Shown: piece by piece, positions 40,035-50,400 of the stretch
Numbering within the stretch: the stretch's first letter is position 1
Layout of the letters: each line of letters begins with the position of its first letter
Origin: Caecitellus pseudoparvulus
Lineage: Eukaryota; Bigyra: Bicosoecida
DNA length: 64,000 bases
Assembly: GCA_965644315.1 (NCBI GenBank)
Contig: CBFFRQ010000044.1
Coordinates: 310,001-374,000, forward strand
Reading direction: 5' to 3'
The notes under the pieces: model-generated
Database searches by the model: none
What the model was told of the DNA's origin: nothing
What the model saw: the letters and a program-made list of their open reading frames with translations, nothing else
Program-made: the position numbers and the translations under genes

Positions 40035-42113
40035 TCACGCAGCAAGCACACCAGCCGGCACACCGAGCCAGACATGCGCCAGCCCTTTTCCTCGCATCAA
40101 ATCCGCCAGCTCCCGATTGTCCACAGCAGTGCGCGGCGCTTGCAGCGTCCCGCCTGCCTTGGCACAGGCAGCCGCCCACTGCGACGGCACGTTGTGCTCT
40201 GCCTGCGCCCTTCTCCCCGCCGAGCTTGCCGTGGAGGGCGCAGGGACGAGGAACCAGCCCATGTTCCCTGGCGCTGCGCTGGCCCCTGCACAGGCGAGTG
40301 GGATGCCGTGCTCCGAGCAGGGCAGCGTCACCCAGCGCCCGATGGCGGCGGCCGCATCCCACACTGCACCGTGAGACAGGGGGGGCAGAGGCACCGTGGC
40401 GGCCATGGCAGGGCAGGCAGACGTATTACGCGGCTCAAAGGGCGCCCAGGACCACACCGCCGCCGCCGCCAGGTCAGGGCTGACAAGGTCCGCCTTGGCC
40501 ACAGACACGCCACACGCGGCAGCAGTGGCCAGGTTGGGCGGGCCAAGCAGCCCGTAGTCAGCGGGGCCCTTGTAAAAGGGCGGCAGGTTCATGCTCTCAC
40601 CGTCCAGCAGGCGCCAGGAGCCAGGGAACGGCCCACCCGAGCCTGACCCGCACGCCGGGTACGCCTGCAGGTGCGGCAAGGTGTTGGCGGTCCACCCAGG
40701 CCAGGTGGGGTCCAGGAACACGGATCCCGTGGCAAGTGTTCCTCCTGATCGCGCCATGACCTGGGGTCGCACTGCAGACCCGTTGAAGCTGCGCACTCCC
40801 CGCATGGCAGCGGGGGATGGCCAGGAGCCGTTGAACAGCTGCGTCTGCATGGCAGGTGTCAGCAGGCGGGGTCCCAGGGCAGCCTGCAACGCATCATGCA
40901 CGGCCTGCTCCCGCCCCAGCAGCTGGTGCTCTGAGAAGTCGTTGAGACTCAAGAGGAGCGTCGCGTTGGGGTGCTGGTCCACCCACTGCCCCACCTGGGT
41001 CAACGCAGCCGTTAGTGGCGCGTCATGGGGAGTGCAGCCGATGTCCCAAGCTGAGAAGGTGGTGTTCCAGTGCAAGGCGCGCTCGATGGCTGCGATGATG
41101 TCTTGCAGGCCTGGGATGTCGCCTGCGCCGCCGGCGTGGCAGACGCGCACCTCGCCGAAGACGAACCAGGGATCGAACATGACCCCCCGCACACCCATGT
41201 TCAGCTGGTCGGGCACTGCGAAGGACTGCTGGTTCCACACCCACTGCGCCGAGCCGTTGGTGGCTGCGGCGATGGCGTCGTGCAGGGCACGGAAGAAGGC
41301 CACCTCCCCCGCCCACACGTCTGGCGCTGCGTTGAAGGAGTTGTGACTCGTCAGCCACTGCACCCACGGCAGCGGCAGGGAGTCTTGCAGTAGGCGCTGC
41401 GAGCTCAGCGCACGGCTGGCCCAGGCCCTGTAAGGCGTGCTTGAGACGTTCACCGTGCCTGCCTCGCACAGCCCCCATGCGTCCAGAGTGCAGGGCGTTT
41501 CGGCACCGGTTGCCAGGAGCCAGGGCAACAAGCCAGCGCCAATGTCCAGTTCGTCGCCGGCAGAGGGGGCTTGACTGCCCCTCGCACGTCTGAAAGCTGC
41601 TTTTCGCATGTGCATGGAAGTGGAATAGCTTCTCGTCGCCTCTTGTGCTGCCAGTTGCTCAGCGTGTGTGGGCCGCACCGCTTGCACTGCAGTGCCGTGA
41701 TTCTGGTGCAGTGCAGCACAGGGCGCCGACGTTGCCCGCCGCACCATGCAGTGCAGAGTGGTTTCTGAGGGAAAGGCGATGTCGGCAGGCGTTGAAACGT
41801 GCCATGCCCGCACAGCCACACCACCCTGCACGCTCCTGACTGCCCCCGACAGCCTGCACACCGCCTTGCGTTGCGCAGCGCCCAGTCGCCCTGGCACCTC
41901 ACGGCACTCCCGCGATAGAGGGCGTTGTAGCCAGACGTGCTGCTCTGGCGGGCGCCCAGCATTGTGAGCTGCCAGGACAGACATCCACAATGGCCAGCTG
42001 CGCACGGCCTCGGCCAGGGCCTGGGCGTGGTCATCTTGCTCGCCCGTTGCCAAGGCCAGCCACGCTGCGAAGCCGAGCAGCAACGCCACTGCCCTGTGAC
42101 CCGCCATTGCCAT
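40035..42113 (-). CDS. Secreted PLC-like phosphodiesterase superfamily protein
   Basis: One frame of 692 residues from the ATG at 42113, which has a strong context (GCCACCATGG). A signal peptide follows (AGHRAVALLLGFAAWLALAT). Near residue 250 comes WVQWLTSHNSFN, then NQQSFAVPDQLNMGVRGV with MFDPWFVFGEVRVCHAGG near 300-325. This is the PI-PLC-X/PLC-like pattern with His-Asn, the Gln-Leu-x-x-Gly-Val-Arg block and a Cys-His. The region from the signal peptide to ~230 shows a second similar motif, WPLWMSVLAAHNAG near residue 40, and may include unspliced or poorly conserved sequence. Several N-glycosylation sequons occur (NVSS, NGSA, NTTF, NATL, NGSW, NGSA). Family members cleave phosphoinositides or act on other phosphodiesters; the substrate here is unknown. 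It is divergent from TOM40 with 280 bases between start codons. Confidence 0.75.
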   Translation of the reverse strand: MAMAGHRAVALLLGFAAWLALATGEQDDHAQALAEAVRSWPLWMSVLAAHNAGRPPEQHVWLQRPLSRECREVPGRLGAAQRKAVCRLSGAVRSVQGGVAVRAWHVSTPADIAFPSETTLHCMVRRATSAPCAALHQNHGTAVQAVRPTHAEQLAAQEATRSYSTSMHMRKAAFRRARGSQAPSAGDELDIGAGLLPWLLATGAETPCTLDAWGLCEAGTVNVSSTPYRAWASRALSSQRLLQDSLPLPWVQWLTSHNSFNAAPDVWAGEVAFFRALHDAIAAATNGSAQWVWNQQSFAVPDQLNMGVRGVMFDPWFVFGEVRVCHAGGAGDIPGLQDIIAAIERALHWNTTFSAWDIGCTPHDAPLTAALTQVGQWVDQHPNATLLLSLNDFSEHQLLGREQAVHDALQAALGPRLLTPAMQTQLFNGSWPSPAAMRGVRSFNGSAVRPQVMARSGGTLATGSVFLDPTWPGWTANTLPHLQAYPACGSGSGGPFPGSWRLLDGESMNLPPFYKGPADYGLLGPPNLATAAACGVSVAKADLVSPDLAAAAVWSWAPFEPRNTSACPAMAATVPLPPLSHGAVWDAAAAIGRWVTLPCSEHGIPLACAGASAAPGNMGWFLVPAPSTASSAGRRAQAEHNVPSQWAAACAKAGGTLQAPRTAVDNRELADLMRGKGLAHVWLGVPAGVLAA

Positions 42114-42393
42114 GGTGGCAGGGTGTATACGAACAGTGCGGGGCAGAAAGGGGCGGCCAGAGACGTCCCAGAAGCTCGCGCGTGTCGGACAGGCGTCCTG
42201 AAATTGCGATGCCACCACAAGGTGCCTGACACTAGGCAGCGCTGCCAGCTTCGTCTGGCAGTTCGGACGGCCCGGGAACGCACAACCGGTCACCAGGCAC
42301 TTTCACAAAGACGACAGCAACCGTAACAGGACCACACGAACGGTCCGGAGCGAGTTTCCAAGTTTGCTGAGACAGCCCACCCCCTCTCCCACC

Positions 42394-43891
42394 ATGGGCG
42401 CAGTGGCTTCCCGGGCAGCGCCAGGTGCCGCTTGCGCTGCAAAAGCTGTCTTGCCGGCCATGGCTGGCGCAGCTGCCATGACGTGGCTGCCTGCTGTGCA
42501 GTGTGCTCCCAGCATGGATGCAGTACGTGGTGCCGTGGCGCTAGCAGTGCTTGCACTTGCACAGAGCGCGCGTGGGTGCCTGCACAGGCGTTGGCTGATG
42601 TGGATGCGGATTTAGAAGAGGACGGCGAGGGCTGGGAGGGAGGCATTGAAATCCTGGACTACGCCGAAATGGCGGCGGAGAAGACCATCTCAGTGAACCA
42701 CACGGAAGGTCTCACTGCCATCGTCAGCGTGCCCTTCACTCGGCTGGAGGACTTGGACGCTGTGGCCACGACACGGCCCAACTTCCTCCTGCAGCACCTG
42801 TGAGTGCGGAATACGAGGGGGACTGCGGACGCAAAGTCTGCACACGTGCGCCCTTCCCACTGCACAGGATGATGCTGGGGGGCCCCAATGGCAGCCAACT
42901 GCAGTCCACCATCATCAACCAGCTGGATGAGAAGCATGTGCGTCGTGTGGCGCCGAGCCGCTGCCACCCTCGCCTGCCTGCACTGGCTTCTGCGCACCCG
43001 CCCAGGCCATCACCCTCACGGCCATTTCACACGGGCCCGGCACGCTCATGTTCCTGCCCAACATCTCCTACCCCATCCTGGACGGCGTCACTGCCAAGTA
43101 CCAGTGCTTCGTGCGTGTCCCAGCAGCAGCCTGCACAGCGTGAGCGACAGCTCGCACACTGCGCCCTGCCCCTCCTCCCCCTCAGTTCGCGAACACAAGC
43201 GGAACACCGGGCATCGACGCAGGGCAGTTGTCCCTCAGCACCAAGGGCTCGGACTACGCTCTGGAGGCCACTGCCACGCGGGGTGATCGCATGGGGGGTG
43301 ATGCGTTCAAGGTGACGTACTTCCAATCCGTCGCACGTGCGCTGGCCCTGGGCGGAACACTGAACATGCAGGTGGCGAAAGGCTCCTGGGCGGCGCCAGA
43401 GGCCGTGTCTTGGGGCCTGAACGGGGCCTGGCAGAGCGCTGACATGTCCCACGCAGTGCTGGGAGAGTACGATTCCGCACAGAACGAAGTCATGGCCGCG
43501 TGAGTGCGCTCGCCGGGAGCACCCCAAACCGGCACGGTCAAACACCACAATGACGTCTTTCATGCGCAGGTACCACCGGCAAGTCACCGAGAAGCTGCGC
43601 ATGAGCGCCAAGTGGACGCGTTCTGAGGCGCAGGGTGACGTCGTTTCATTCGCGGCAACGCAGCCTCTGCGCATCGAGCGCATGCTGGGCAACGCGCCCT
43701 ACACCACCGTCACGGGGCAGGTGGACGTGCACGGCCTGGCTGCGTCCCTTTCCGCCAAACCTCACGCCATTATCAAGGCCAGTGTGGATCACATGACGCT
43801 GCAGGGCATGGGGGCGTTTGCGCTCAGCGCAACCTTCGACGCACACCGCAAGGAGTACTCATTCGGAACACAGTTCCGCCTCAGTGCTTGA
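42394..43891 (+). CDS. TOM40: TOM40-like mitochondrial outer-membrane import channel
   Basis: Six exons: 42394-42522, 42588-42799, 42868-42937, 43006-43110, 43186-43499 and 43570-43891, giving 383 residues, near the usual TOM40 length. All five introns are 65-75 bases and the phases agree (0, 2, 0, 0, 2). The sequence is a succession of amphipathic beta strands typical of the porin-3 family: SGTPGIDAGQLSLSTKG, LALGGTLNMQVAKGS, RQVTEKLRMSAKWTRS and AIIKASVDHMTLQGM. The last strand is YSFGTQFRLSA, the position of the terminal beta-signal. The N-terminal ~45 residues are Ala-rich and unlike animal TOM40. TOM40 passes nuclear-encoded precursors through the outer membrane. VDAC belongs to the same superfamily, but the length and final strands favour TOM40. 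Confidence 0.72.
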
Positions 43892-44007
43892 AGAACACGC
43901 GGTGCATTGGGTGGGTGGCGTGCTGCGCCGGGCGGGGCAGGCCGCTGTGCAGCCGGCAGCGAGTCACACTCACCGCGCTGCGGTGCATCGACAGCCGCAG
44001 TGCAGCG

Positions 44008-44474
44008 TCAGGGCCACAGCAGGGCCAGCCAGCCGAAGATCATGCAGTAGCCACCGTAGGGAGCCAGCTTGCCCACCGCCCTGTCCCCTGCCAGGGCGAC
44101 GGCGTAGCACGAGCCAGAGAACAATGCAACGCCGACAGACATGAGGCCGATGCCGATGGCACGGCTTTGCACTGGCCAGTTGGGGGATGACGCCAGTGCC
44201 ACGGCATGCAACAGCTGATACAGCACTGCAGTCTTCCAGATCTCAATGAATTCCTGTCGCGCGGGAGCGAGGGGGAGGGCGGTGCAGAGCGGCGTGGTGA
44301 GGTCGGACACAAAATCCGCACCTGCGGCGTGCCGCCCACCAGGTCCTCCCGTTTGGCAAGGATCTTGGGCAAGGCATGGGAACCAAAGGCACCCAGGAGG
44401 ATGCCCGACGCGCCCAGCACGCCTGCAATTTGCAGCCCACTGGGGGCGGACTTCAGCAGTCCAGACCACGACAT
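44008..44474 (-). CDS. TMEM256: TMEM256/DUF423 small membrane protein
   Basis: Exons read leftwards: 44474-44322 and 44253-44008, giving 132 residues; a phase-0 intron of 68 bases has donor GTGCGG. It has four hydrophobic segments with family landmarks: GVLGASGILLGAFGSHALP, IWKTAVLYQLLHAVAL, GVALFSGSCYAVALAGD and LAPYGGYCMIFGWLAL. The F/Y-G-x-H-A/G block and the closing P-x-G-G...GWLAL block define DUF423/TMEM256. Animal TMEM256 is reported in mitochondrial membrane preparations, but its function is unknown. It converges on TOM40 with 116 bases between stop codons and diverges from the threonine dehydrogenase gene. Confidence 0.88.
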
Positions 44475-44777
44475 TGCACAGTGACGCAGCAGCGGAGGAC
44501 GGCAGGGAGGTGCAAAGGGGCCAGTCACTGGGGACCCTGCAAGCATGAAAAGGGCGTGTTGGCGTGGTGAAGAGTGCACTGGGTTTTGTTCCAGCCATGG
44601 GGTGGCGCGCAGTGCAGGTGTGCAGACGTGGCAGTGTTTCGCCGTGTCAATTACCGCAGCAGGCACTCGCCGCCGACACAATTCACTGCAGCAGCGCTCG
44701 CCTTCCACCTGCCCGCGCCCTCCTGTGCACGTCTACACTGACCTGCTTTGGCTGCCGCCTTCCGCCCTCCCTTCGTC
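44475..44777. other. Divergent spacer between TMEM256 and threonine dehydrogenase
   Basis: Just over 300 bases between divergent start codons. No ORF of note; presumably a shared promoter of two mitochondrial genes. Confidence 0.45.
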
Positions 44778-46120
44778 ATGCTGGCTGCTGTTGCTCGGGC
44801 CCACGGCGCCACCGCAAGAGTGGCTGCCAGCTGCCTTCGTTCTGTGTCCACGGCGCCGTCACTGGCAGGCGGCAAGGGTAGCTCTGGGGGCAGCGGGCTG
44901 CCCCAAGCTGGATCGTACCCTGGTGAAATGGGTGCCGCCTTTTCCAACAGCAACCCTCGCGTGCTCGTGACAGGTGCGTGCCTGGCGCGAGCGTAAGCTC
45001 CAGGTGCACTGCACTTGGCTGCAACCCTGACACGGCAGCGTGCTGAGCCGTCGACCTGGGTGCAGGGGGCTGGCATGGCACCCGCCCCTGCACATGCAGG
45101 AGTCACTTCAACCTCAGCCGGTCGCCTCTGCTGTGCACCACGCTCGTCCTGACGCCGTGCACAGGTGCTTCTGGGCAGGTGGGTATGGAGCTGGTGCCGT
45201 ACCTGCGTGAGCGGCTGGGGACAGAAAACGTCATCTCCAGCGACATCAAGGCCATTCGCGACGTGGGCAGCGCCGGCACGCGTGCCTCTGAGGGCCCCTT
45301 CGTGTACTGTGACGTGACCAGTGCTGACATGGTGTCACGGGTGGTGCTTGAGAATCAGGTGGACATCGTCGTGCACCTTGCGTCACTGCTGAGCGCCATT
45401 GGAGAGCAGAACCCGCAACTGGCGGTGAAGGTGAACACACGCGGAACAGAGAACGTCCTGGAAGCCGCCCACCACAACAACCTCACGGTGTTCATCCCCA
45501 GCACCATTGGCGCGTTCGGCCCCAGCACGCCTCGTGATGCAACGCCAGACCTGACTGTGCAGCGGCCCACCACCGTGTACGGTATCAGCAAGGTGTACGC
45601 AGAGCTGATGGGGGAGTACTACCACCGCCGGTATGGCGTGGATTTCCGTTCTCTGCGGTACCCGGGCATCATCTCCAGCAAGACGCTGCCAGGTGGCGGC
45701 ACGACTGACTACGCCGTGGAGATCTTCTACGCAGCGTTGCAGAAGGGTCGGTACACGTGTTTCCTGCGGGAAGACACTGCCCTGCCCATGATGTACATGC
45801 CAGACTGCATTGAAGGCACTGCTTCCTTCCTGCTGGCCCGGCAGGAGCTGCTGAAGCAGCGCACGTACAACATGACTGCGCTCAGCTTCACGCCTGCGGA
45901 AATGGCAGAGTCCATCCGCAAGTTCATCCCAGGCTTCACCATCGACTATGCGCCGGACTTCAGGCAGTCCATCGCCGACACTTGGCCGCGCAGCCTGGAC
46001 GACCACCGTGCCCGCGAAGATTGGGGGTGGCAGCACAAGTTTGACCTGGATCGCATGACGGAAGACATGCTCACTGCGCTGGAAGCCAAGTTGAAGAGCA
46101 GTGCCGCAGGAGCCGAGTGA
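44778..46120 (+). CDS. TDH: L-threonine 3-dehydrogenase, mitochondrial (SDR fold)
   Basis: Exons 44778-44973 and 45165-46120 give 383 residues; the 191-base phase-1 intron (donor GTGCGT) splits the dinucleotide-binding Gly codon. The N-terminus ([21 protein letters not shown]) looks like a mitochondrial presequence. The Rossmann motif reads [13 protein letters not shown] across the splice. Further landmarks are [38 protein letters not shown], the catalytic [15 protein letters not shown] (Tyr-x-x-x-Lys), [33 protein letters not shown] and [10 protein letters not shown]. The match to animal TDH runs over the whole length. It oxidises L-threonine to 2-amino-3-ketobutyrate with NAD+, feeding glycine and acetyl-CoA formation together with a ligase not seen here. 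Confidence 0.95.
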
Positions 46121-46218
46121 GGGGCTCACCAACCGGGAATGCATTAGATTTCATACACTAGACAGCCCACTCACCGTCCACCCCACGACGGGTGTGCTTA
46201 TACCCCCCGCCCCTCGGC

Positions 46219-47311
46219 TCACGCCGAAGCTGCCTTGCGCCGCGGTTTTTTGTGACTGCCGCTGCGCTGCCCGCCAAACACCGCAGCGAGCACGTCGGGT
46301 GCAACGTCGCCCCCTCGCCGCCCTGCATCGCCACGTTCAAAGCCATCCTCTGCTACGCTTGTGAAACCCATGACAGCACGCCCCTCGGCGTCCAGGGGCG
46401 TCAGCTGGTTGAACGAGCGTTTCACGCCGCCCATGCTGTCGCCGGCGGCAGCAGCAGATTCCCCGGCACCTTGCCGCTGCAAACGCTTGGAAATCTCAGT
46501 GCGAGTCTTGTAATCCTCCGTCTCGGCGCGCACATTGGCCACACTCTGTCGAACCTTGGATGCTCGCATGCGCTTCTCATAAGCTGGGGAGGAGCGCGCG
46601 TGTGAGTGGCGGTGCCGCGGTGGCAGCGTTTGAGGGCCACCCGCCGTCGCCTCCACTCACCTAGCTTCTCCTTCAAGTGCGCCCACTTGAAGCCAGACAA
46701 GTACTTCATCGTCCACAGCTCACCCCCATACAGGCCTTTGCCCTTGGGGTCTGTGCGGGCACGGGTTGGAGTGCAAGCACGTTGCCATGCGCAGCAGTGT
46801 CAGGCGCTGGCCCGCGCACGCACCGACTGGTGTGGTGTTCAGCTGACTCGCCACGAGCTTGGCAGTTTGCTTGTCAGCGTACTCCACCCACCCCTCGATC
46901 CAGTTCTCCCGGCGGCTGCCGCCCTTGCGCACTCGTGCCGCTCGCACCGCCGATTCTGTGCTCCGGCGCGCATGGCCACACGTGCGGTGCAGAACATGCG
47001 GCAGGAGACGCCGGCCTGGCAGCGCGCACGACGCACCCTCCGGCACGATGTAGATGCGGGTCACTTCCCCATACCGAGCCAGTAGCTGCCGCACTGTCAC
47101 TGGCTTCATGAAGCGGGGGATGCGTGAGAGATAGATCTGTGACGGAGAGCAGGCTGCATGCGGAAATTGGTCCCTCCACGCGTGCCCTGTTGCCACGCAC
47201 AATGCCCCGCTTCTTCTGTTCCTCCACGAAATCCCGCGCATGTTTGTCACTGATGACCTTCCTGCCTTGCACCTGGGGTGCCCCCAAGGCAGCGGGTGCT
47301 GGGGCTGACAT
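46219..47311 (-). CDS. ESF2: ESF2/ABT1 ribosome-biogenesis RRM protein
   Basis: Five exons read leftwards: 47311-47201, 47136-47037, 46955-46824, 46750-46661 and 46583-46219, giving 265 residues. Introns are 64-81 bases and phases (0, 1, 1, 1) agree. The RRM reads IYLSRIPRFMKPVTVRQLL, ARYGEVTRIYIVPE, ENWIEGWVEYADKQTAK and LNTTPVD, followed by the family block LWTMKYLSGFKWAHLKEKL and a charged helix (MRASKVRQSVANVRAETE). A basic C-terminus (HKKPRRKAAS) may direct it to the nucleolus. In yeast ESF2 works in the small-subunit processome, aiding early 18S pre-rRNA processing with Dbp8. Its last exon faces the threonine dehydrogenase 3' end with 98 bases between stop codons. Confidence 0.92.
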
Positions 47312-47451
47312 GGTGCCGGAGCACTCGCGTGCAGTGTGCAAACGTGTGTGCGTGCGGTGGAGCAGGCTGCCTGGCGCCTGAGCGGGGTGCTGGGCCACAG
47401 TGCACGAATGCTAGATGTTGCTTGGTGTGAAGACTGATTTGTGGTGCGTGA

Positions 47452-50400
47452 ATGACTGGGACGCTCACTGCTGTGGCGTGGGCGCTGGCCAGTGCGCGAG
47501 GAGCCCCGTGCATGCAGTGCGCCGATTTGGCTCAGAGCACTGCCGCGGAGTGGGCAAAATCCACCCTCCCAGAGGTTGCCAGTGTGTGCACACTATTGGA
47601 TGGTGTGTACTTGGCCTGCTGCCCCGTGCGGCTTCCCGCCCGTGGCAGCCCCTGCAGCGAGCAGCGGCAGTGGCGTTTCGTCGTGTGCGAAACCCCCTCC
47701 AACACCCACGGCCTACGACGCAGCACTGGCGCCATGGCGGCTGCAGCTGCCCGGGTACCTGCGGAAGAGTCAGGCCAGCCCCACGCACCAGCTGAGGCGC
47801 CTCGCAGTGACTCCAAGTCGCGCGACCTGTGGCAGCGCCAGGCCCGTCCCATGGTGTATGAGCGAGGTGCGGGGCTTGTGGGCCTGTCCAACCTCGGCAA
47901 CACCTGCTTCCTGAACAGCGTCCTGCAGGCGCTGGGCGCCATCCCGGCCTGGCAGCGGTACTTCTGCGAAGTGACCTTCAACAGCCTTCCAGCGCTGCAG
48001 CCTGGCCGCAGTCACATGGCATCCGCCCTCACCACCCTGCTGCTGCAGCAGTGGGGCGGCAACAGCCACGTGGCTGCCATCCAACCACGGGGCGTGCTGC
48101 GACACCTGGCCAAGTCCAACCCTCTCTTCGGCGGGTTTCAACAGCAGGACGCACACGAGGCGCTGCGTTTCCTGCTCAACATAACGCACGACCTGCTGGC
48201 CGTGCAAGTTCCGCAGCCGTACCTGGCGCTGGTGACCAGCCCCCCCGTGCGTTTCGGGGACCCTGCACAGGAGGGAGGGGGCAGCACCCCCCCTGCACAC
48301 CCCTACATGGACCGTTCCTGGCTGCGGGAAGGGCCGTACGTGCCCCCCCCCCACACCGAGGCATCAGTGGTGTCGGATTTGTTTGAGGGCATTCTGGCGA
48401 GTCGAGTCACCTGCGCTGCATGCCAGCGCGAGTCAGTCACGTTCGAAACCTGCTTTGATCTGTCCCTGCCCATCGCCACCTCCAGGCACCGCAAAACGCA
48501 GCAGGGGGCTGCGCCAGCACAGGCTGCTTCAGTGGCGGGGCCCGCATCTGTGTGTGCTGTGCGTGGGGGGGGTGCAGGGGGGGTGCTGGCAGCGCGGGGC
48601 GTGTCAGCACACCCCCCCCATCACCCAGGCGGGCCTGCCCCCCCCCCTTCCTCCTCTGCATCCAAGCAGGCGGACTCAGGGCGGAGTGTGGGGGTGGAGT
48701 CACTGCAGGTGACTCCCATGTCTCCTTCCGCAGCCACAGCTGCTGGCAGCAGCACGTCGCGGGGAGAGTGGGGGGAGGGGGCAGTGCAGAACACACACTC
48801 GGAACACGTGAGTCTCTGTGTCTCCCTTGCCGATCTGCCTACGTCCCCCCAAGCCCTGCCCAGCGGCGTCACTGCCGAGGGAGCTCTGCCAGCGGTTCGC
48901 GTGGAAGTGCGAAACGCTCGAGCCGCACCTGTGCACCTGCACGCCCCGCCTGGTGCGTTGCGCCGTGCTGAGCCTATTTCCACCGCCCAGCTCATGGGCG
49001 CCTTTGGCAGTGGGGGGTCTCCTGCAGCTCCAGCACGCGCTGCTTCAACTGCAACTGAAAGTGCAACTTCAGCGGCAGAGCCGTCGCCCACCCCATCCGG
49101 CAGGGTGGCGCCCGTGATAGGGGCGAGTGACCAGCCAGGCGGCTTGACGGGGGAGCTCAGTGACGGCAGTGACTCAGGGGACGAAGAAGTGCCGCTCACG
49201 TGTTGGGAGCGGATGTTTTGCGGAGGTGGCGGCGGCGGCAGTGGCGGTTGTTGGGGCGGCTGGGGCACCCCTGTCAGTGTCATGGACTGCTTGCACCACT
49301 ACTTTGAAGCAGAGACACTGTCGGGATCCAACGCATACGCGTGCGGGCATTGCGCGCGCAAGACTCCTGCGTTACGGCGTGGAGCAGTCGCGTCCCCGCC
49401 CCAAGTGCTGGTGCTGCATTTGAAGCGTTTCAGCCACTCTGGCACGTGGGGGCAGAAGCTTTCGACGCGGGTGACGTTTCCACTGACAGGCCTGGACATG
49501 ACGCCCTTCATTTGGCCTGATGCGGTGCACGCGGCATCTGCTGCGTTGGGCGAGGCGCAAGCAAGTGCGCCACCTGCGGAGGCAGGCACCGGGCCGACAC
49601 TGCCGCCCAACCCGGCGCCATTCGCGAGCCCCCATCCATGCGTGCCGCGTGCGACGGAGTCACCCTTCAGTGACTCGATCGCACACCGACTGGTGGGCCA
49701 GGCACACGTGTCTGCGGCGGTGGGCGCTGCGCACAGTACAGCGCTGGCTGGTGAGCGGTTGGGGGGTGCCGCCCCCCCCACCACGCTACCCACGCCCCCC
49801 CCCCACACGCACAGAGCCGTGTACAATCTTGCGTCCGTTGTGCGACACATCGGGGGGTATGGCGGCGGGCACTACATCGCATTCGGTCGCAACGACCAGG
49901 ACGGCGGGGAGGCGCTGCTGACGACGCCGCCGCCCGGCACGCCCCCCCATGCCCCTGCCGGCACGTGGTACCGGTACGACGACAGCTCAGTGTCACGTGT
50001 GTCAGCAGACACGGTGGCGGGAACGGAGGCGTACATCCTCGTGTACGTGTTGACTCGGCCAGCCGCCGACTTCGTGCCAGCTGCCGCTGCTGCGTTGCAG
50101 CCCGCCCGTGGTGCGGCGAGCTTGCCGCGACCCCTGGCTTCCATCCCCGATGTAAGATCGTTGATTTCTGCGCCCCTCGTTTTAGCCGGCGCCGCCACCC
50201 CCCCAGGCTCCGTGGCTGTGTCCGTTCCGCTGCCGTTTGCGCGGCACTACCGAGTGGTGGCGGGGGGGGCGGCCGGTGTGTCAGAGGCCCCCCCTGGGTG
50301 GGTGCACGTGTCACGGTGGTGGTGGTTGAAGTTGCAGTGCACCGCCCACCCTGGTCCTGTCACCAGTGCTGACATCGCGACGGACCATGGTTGTTTGAAG

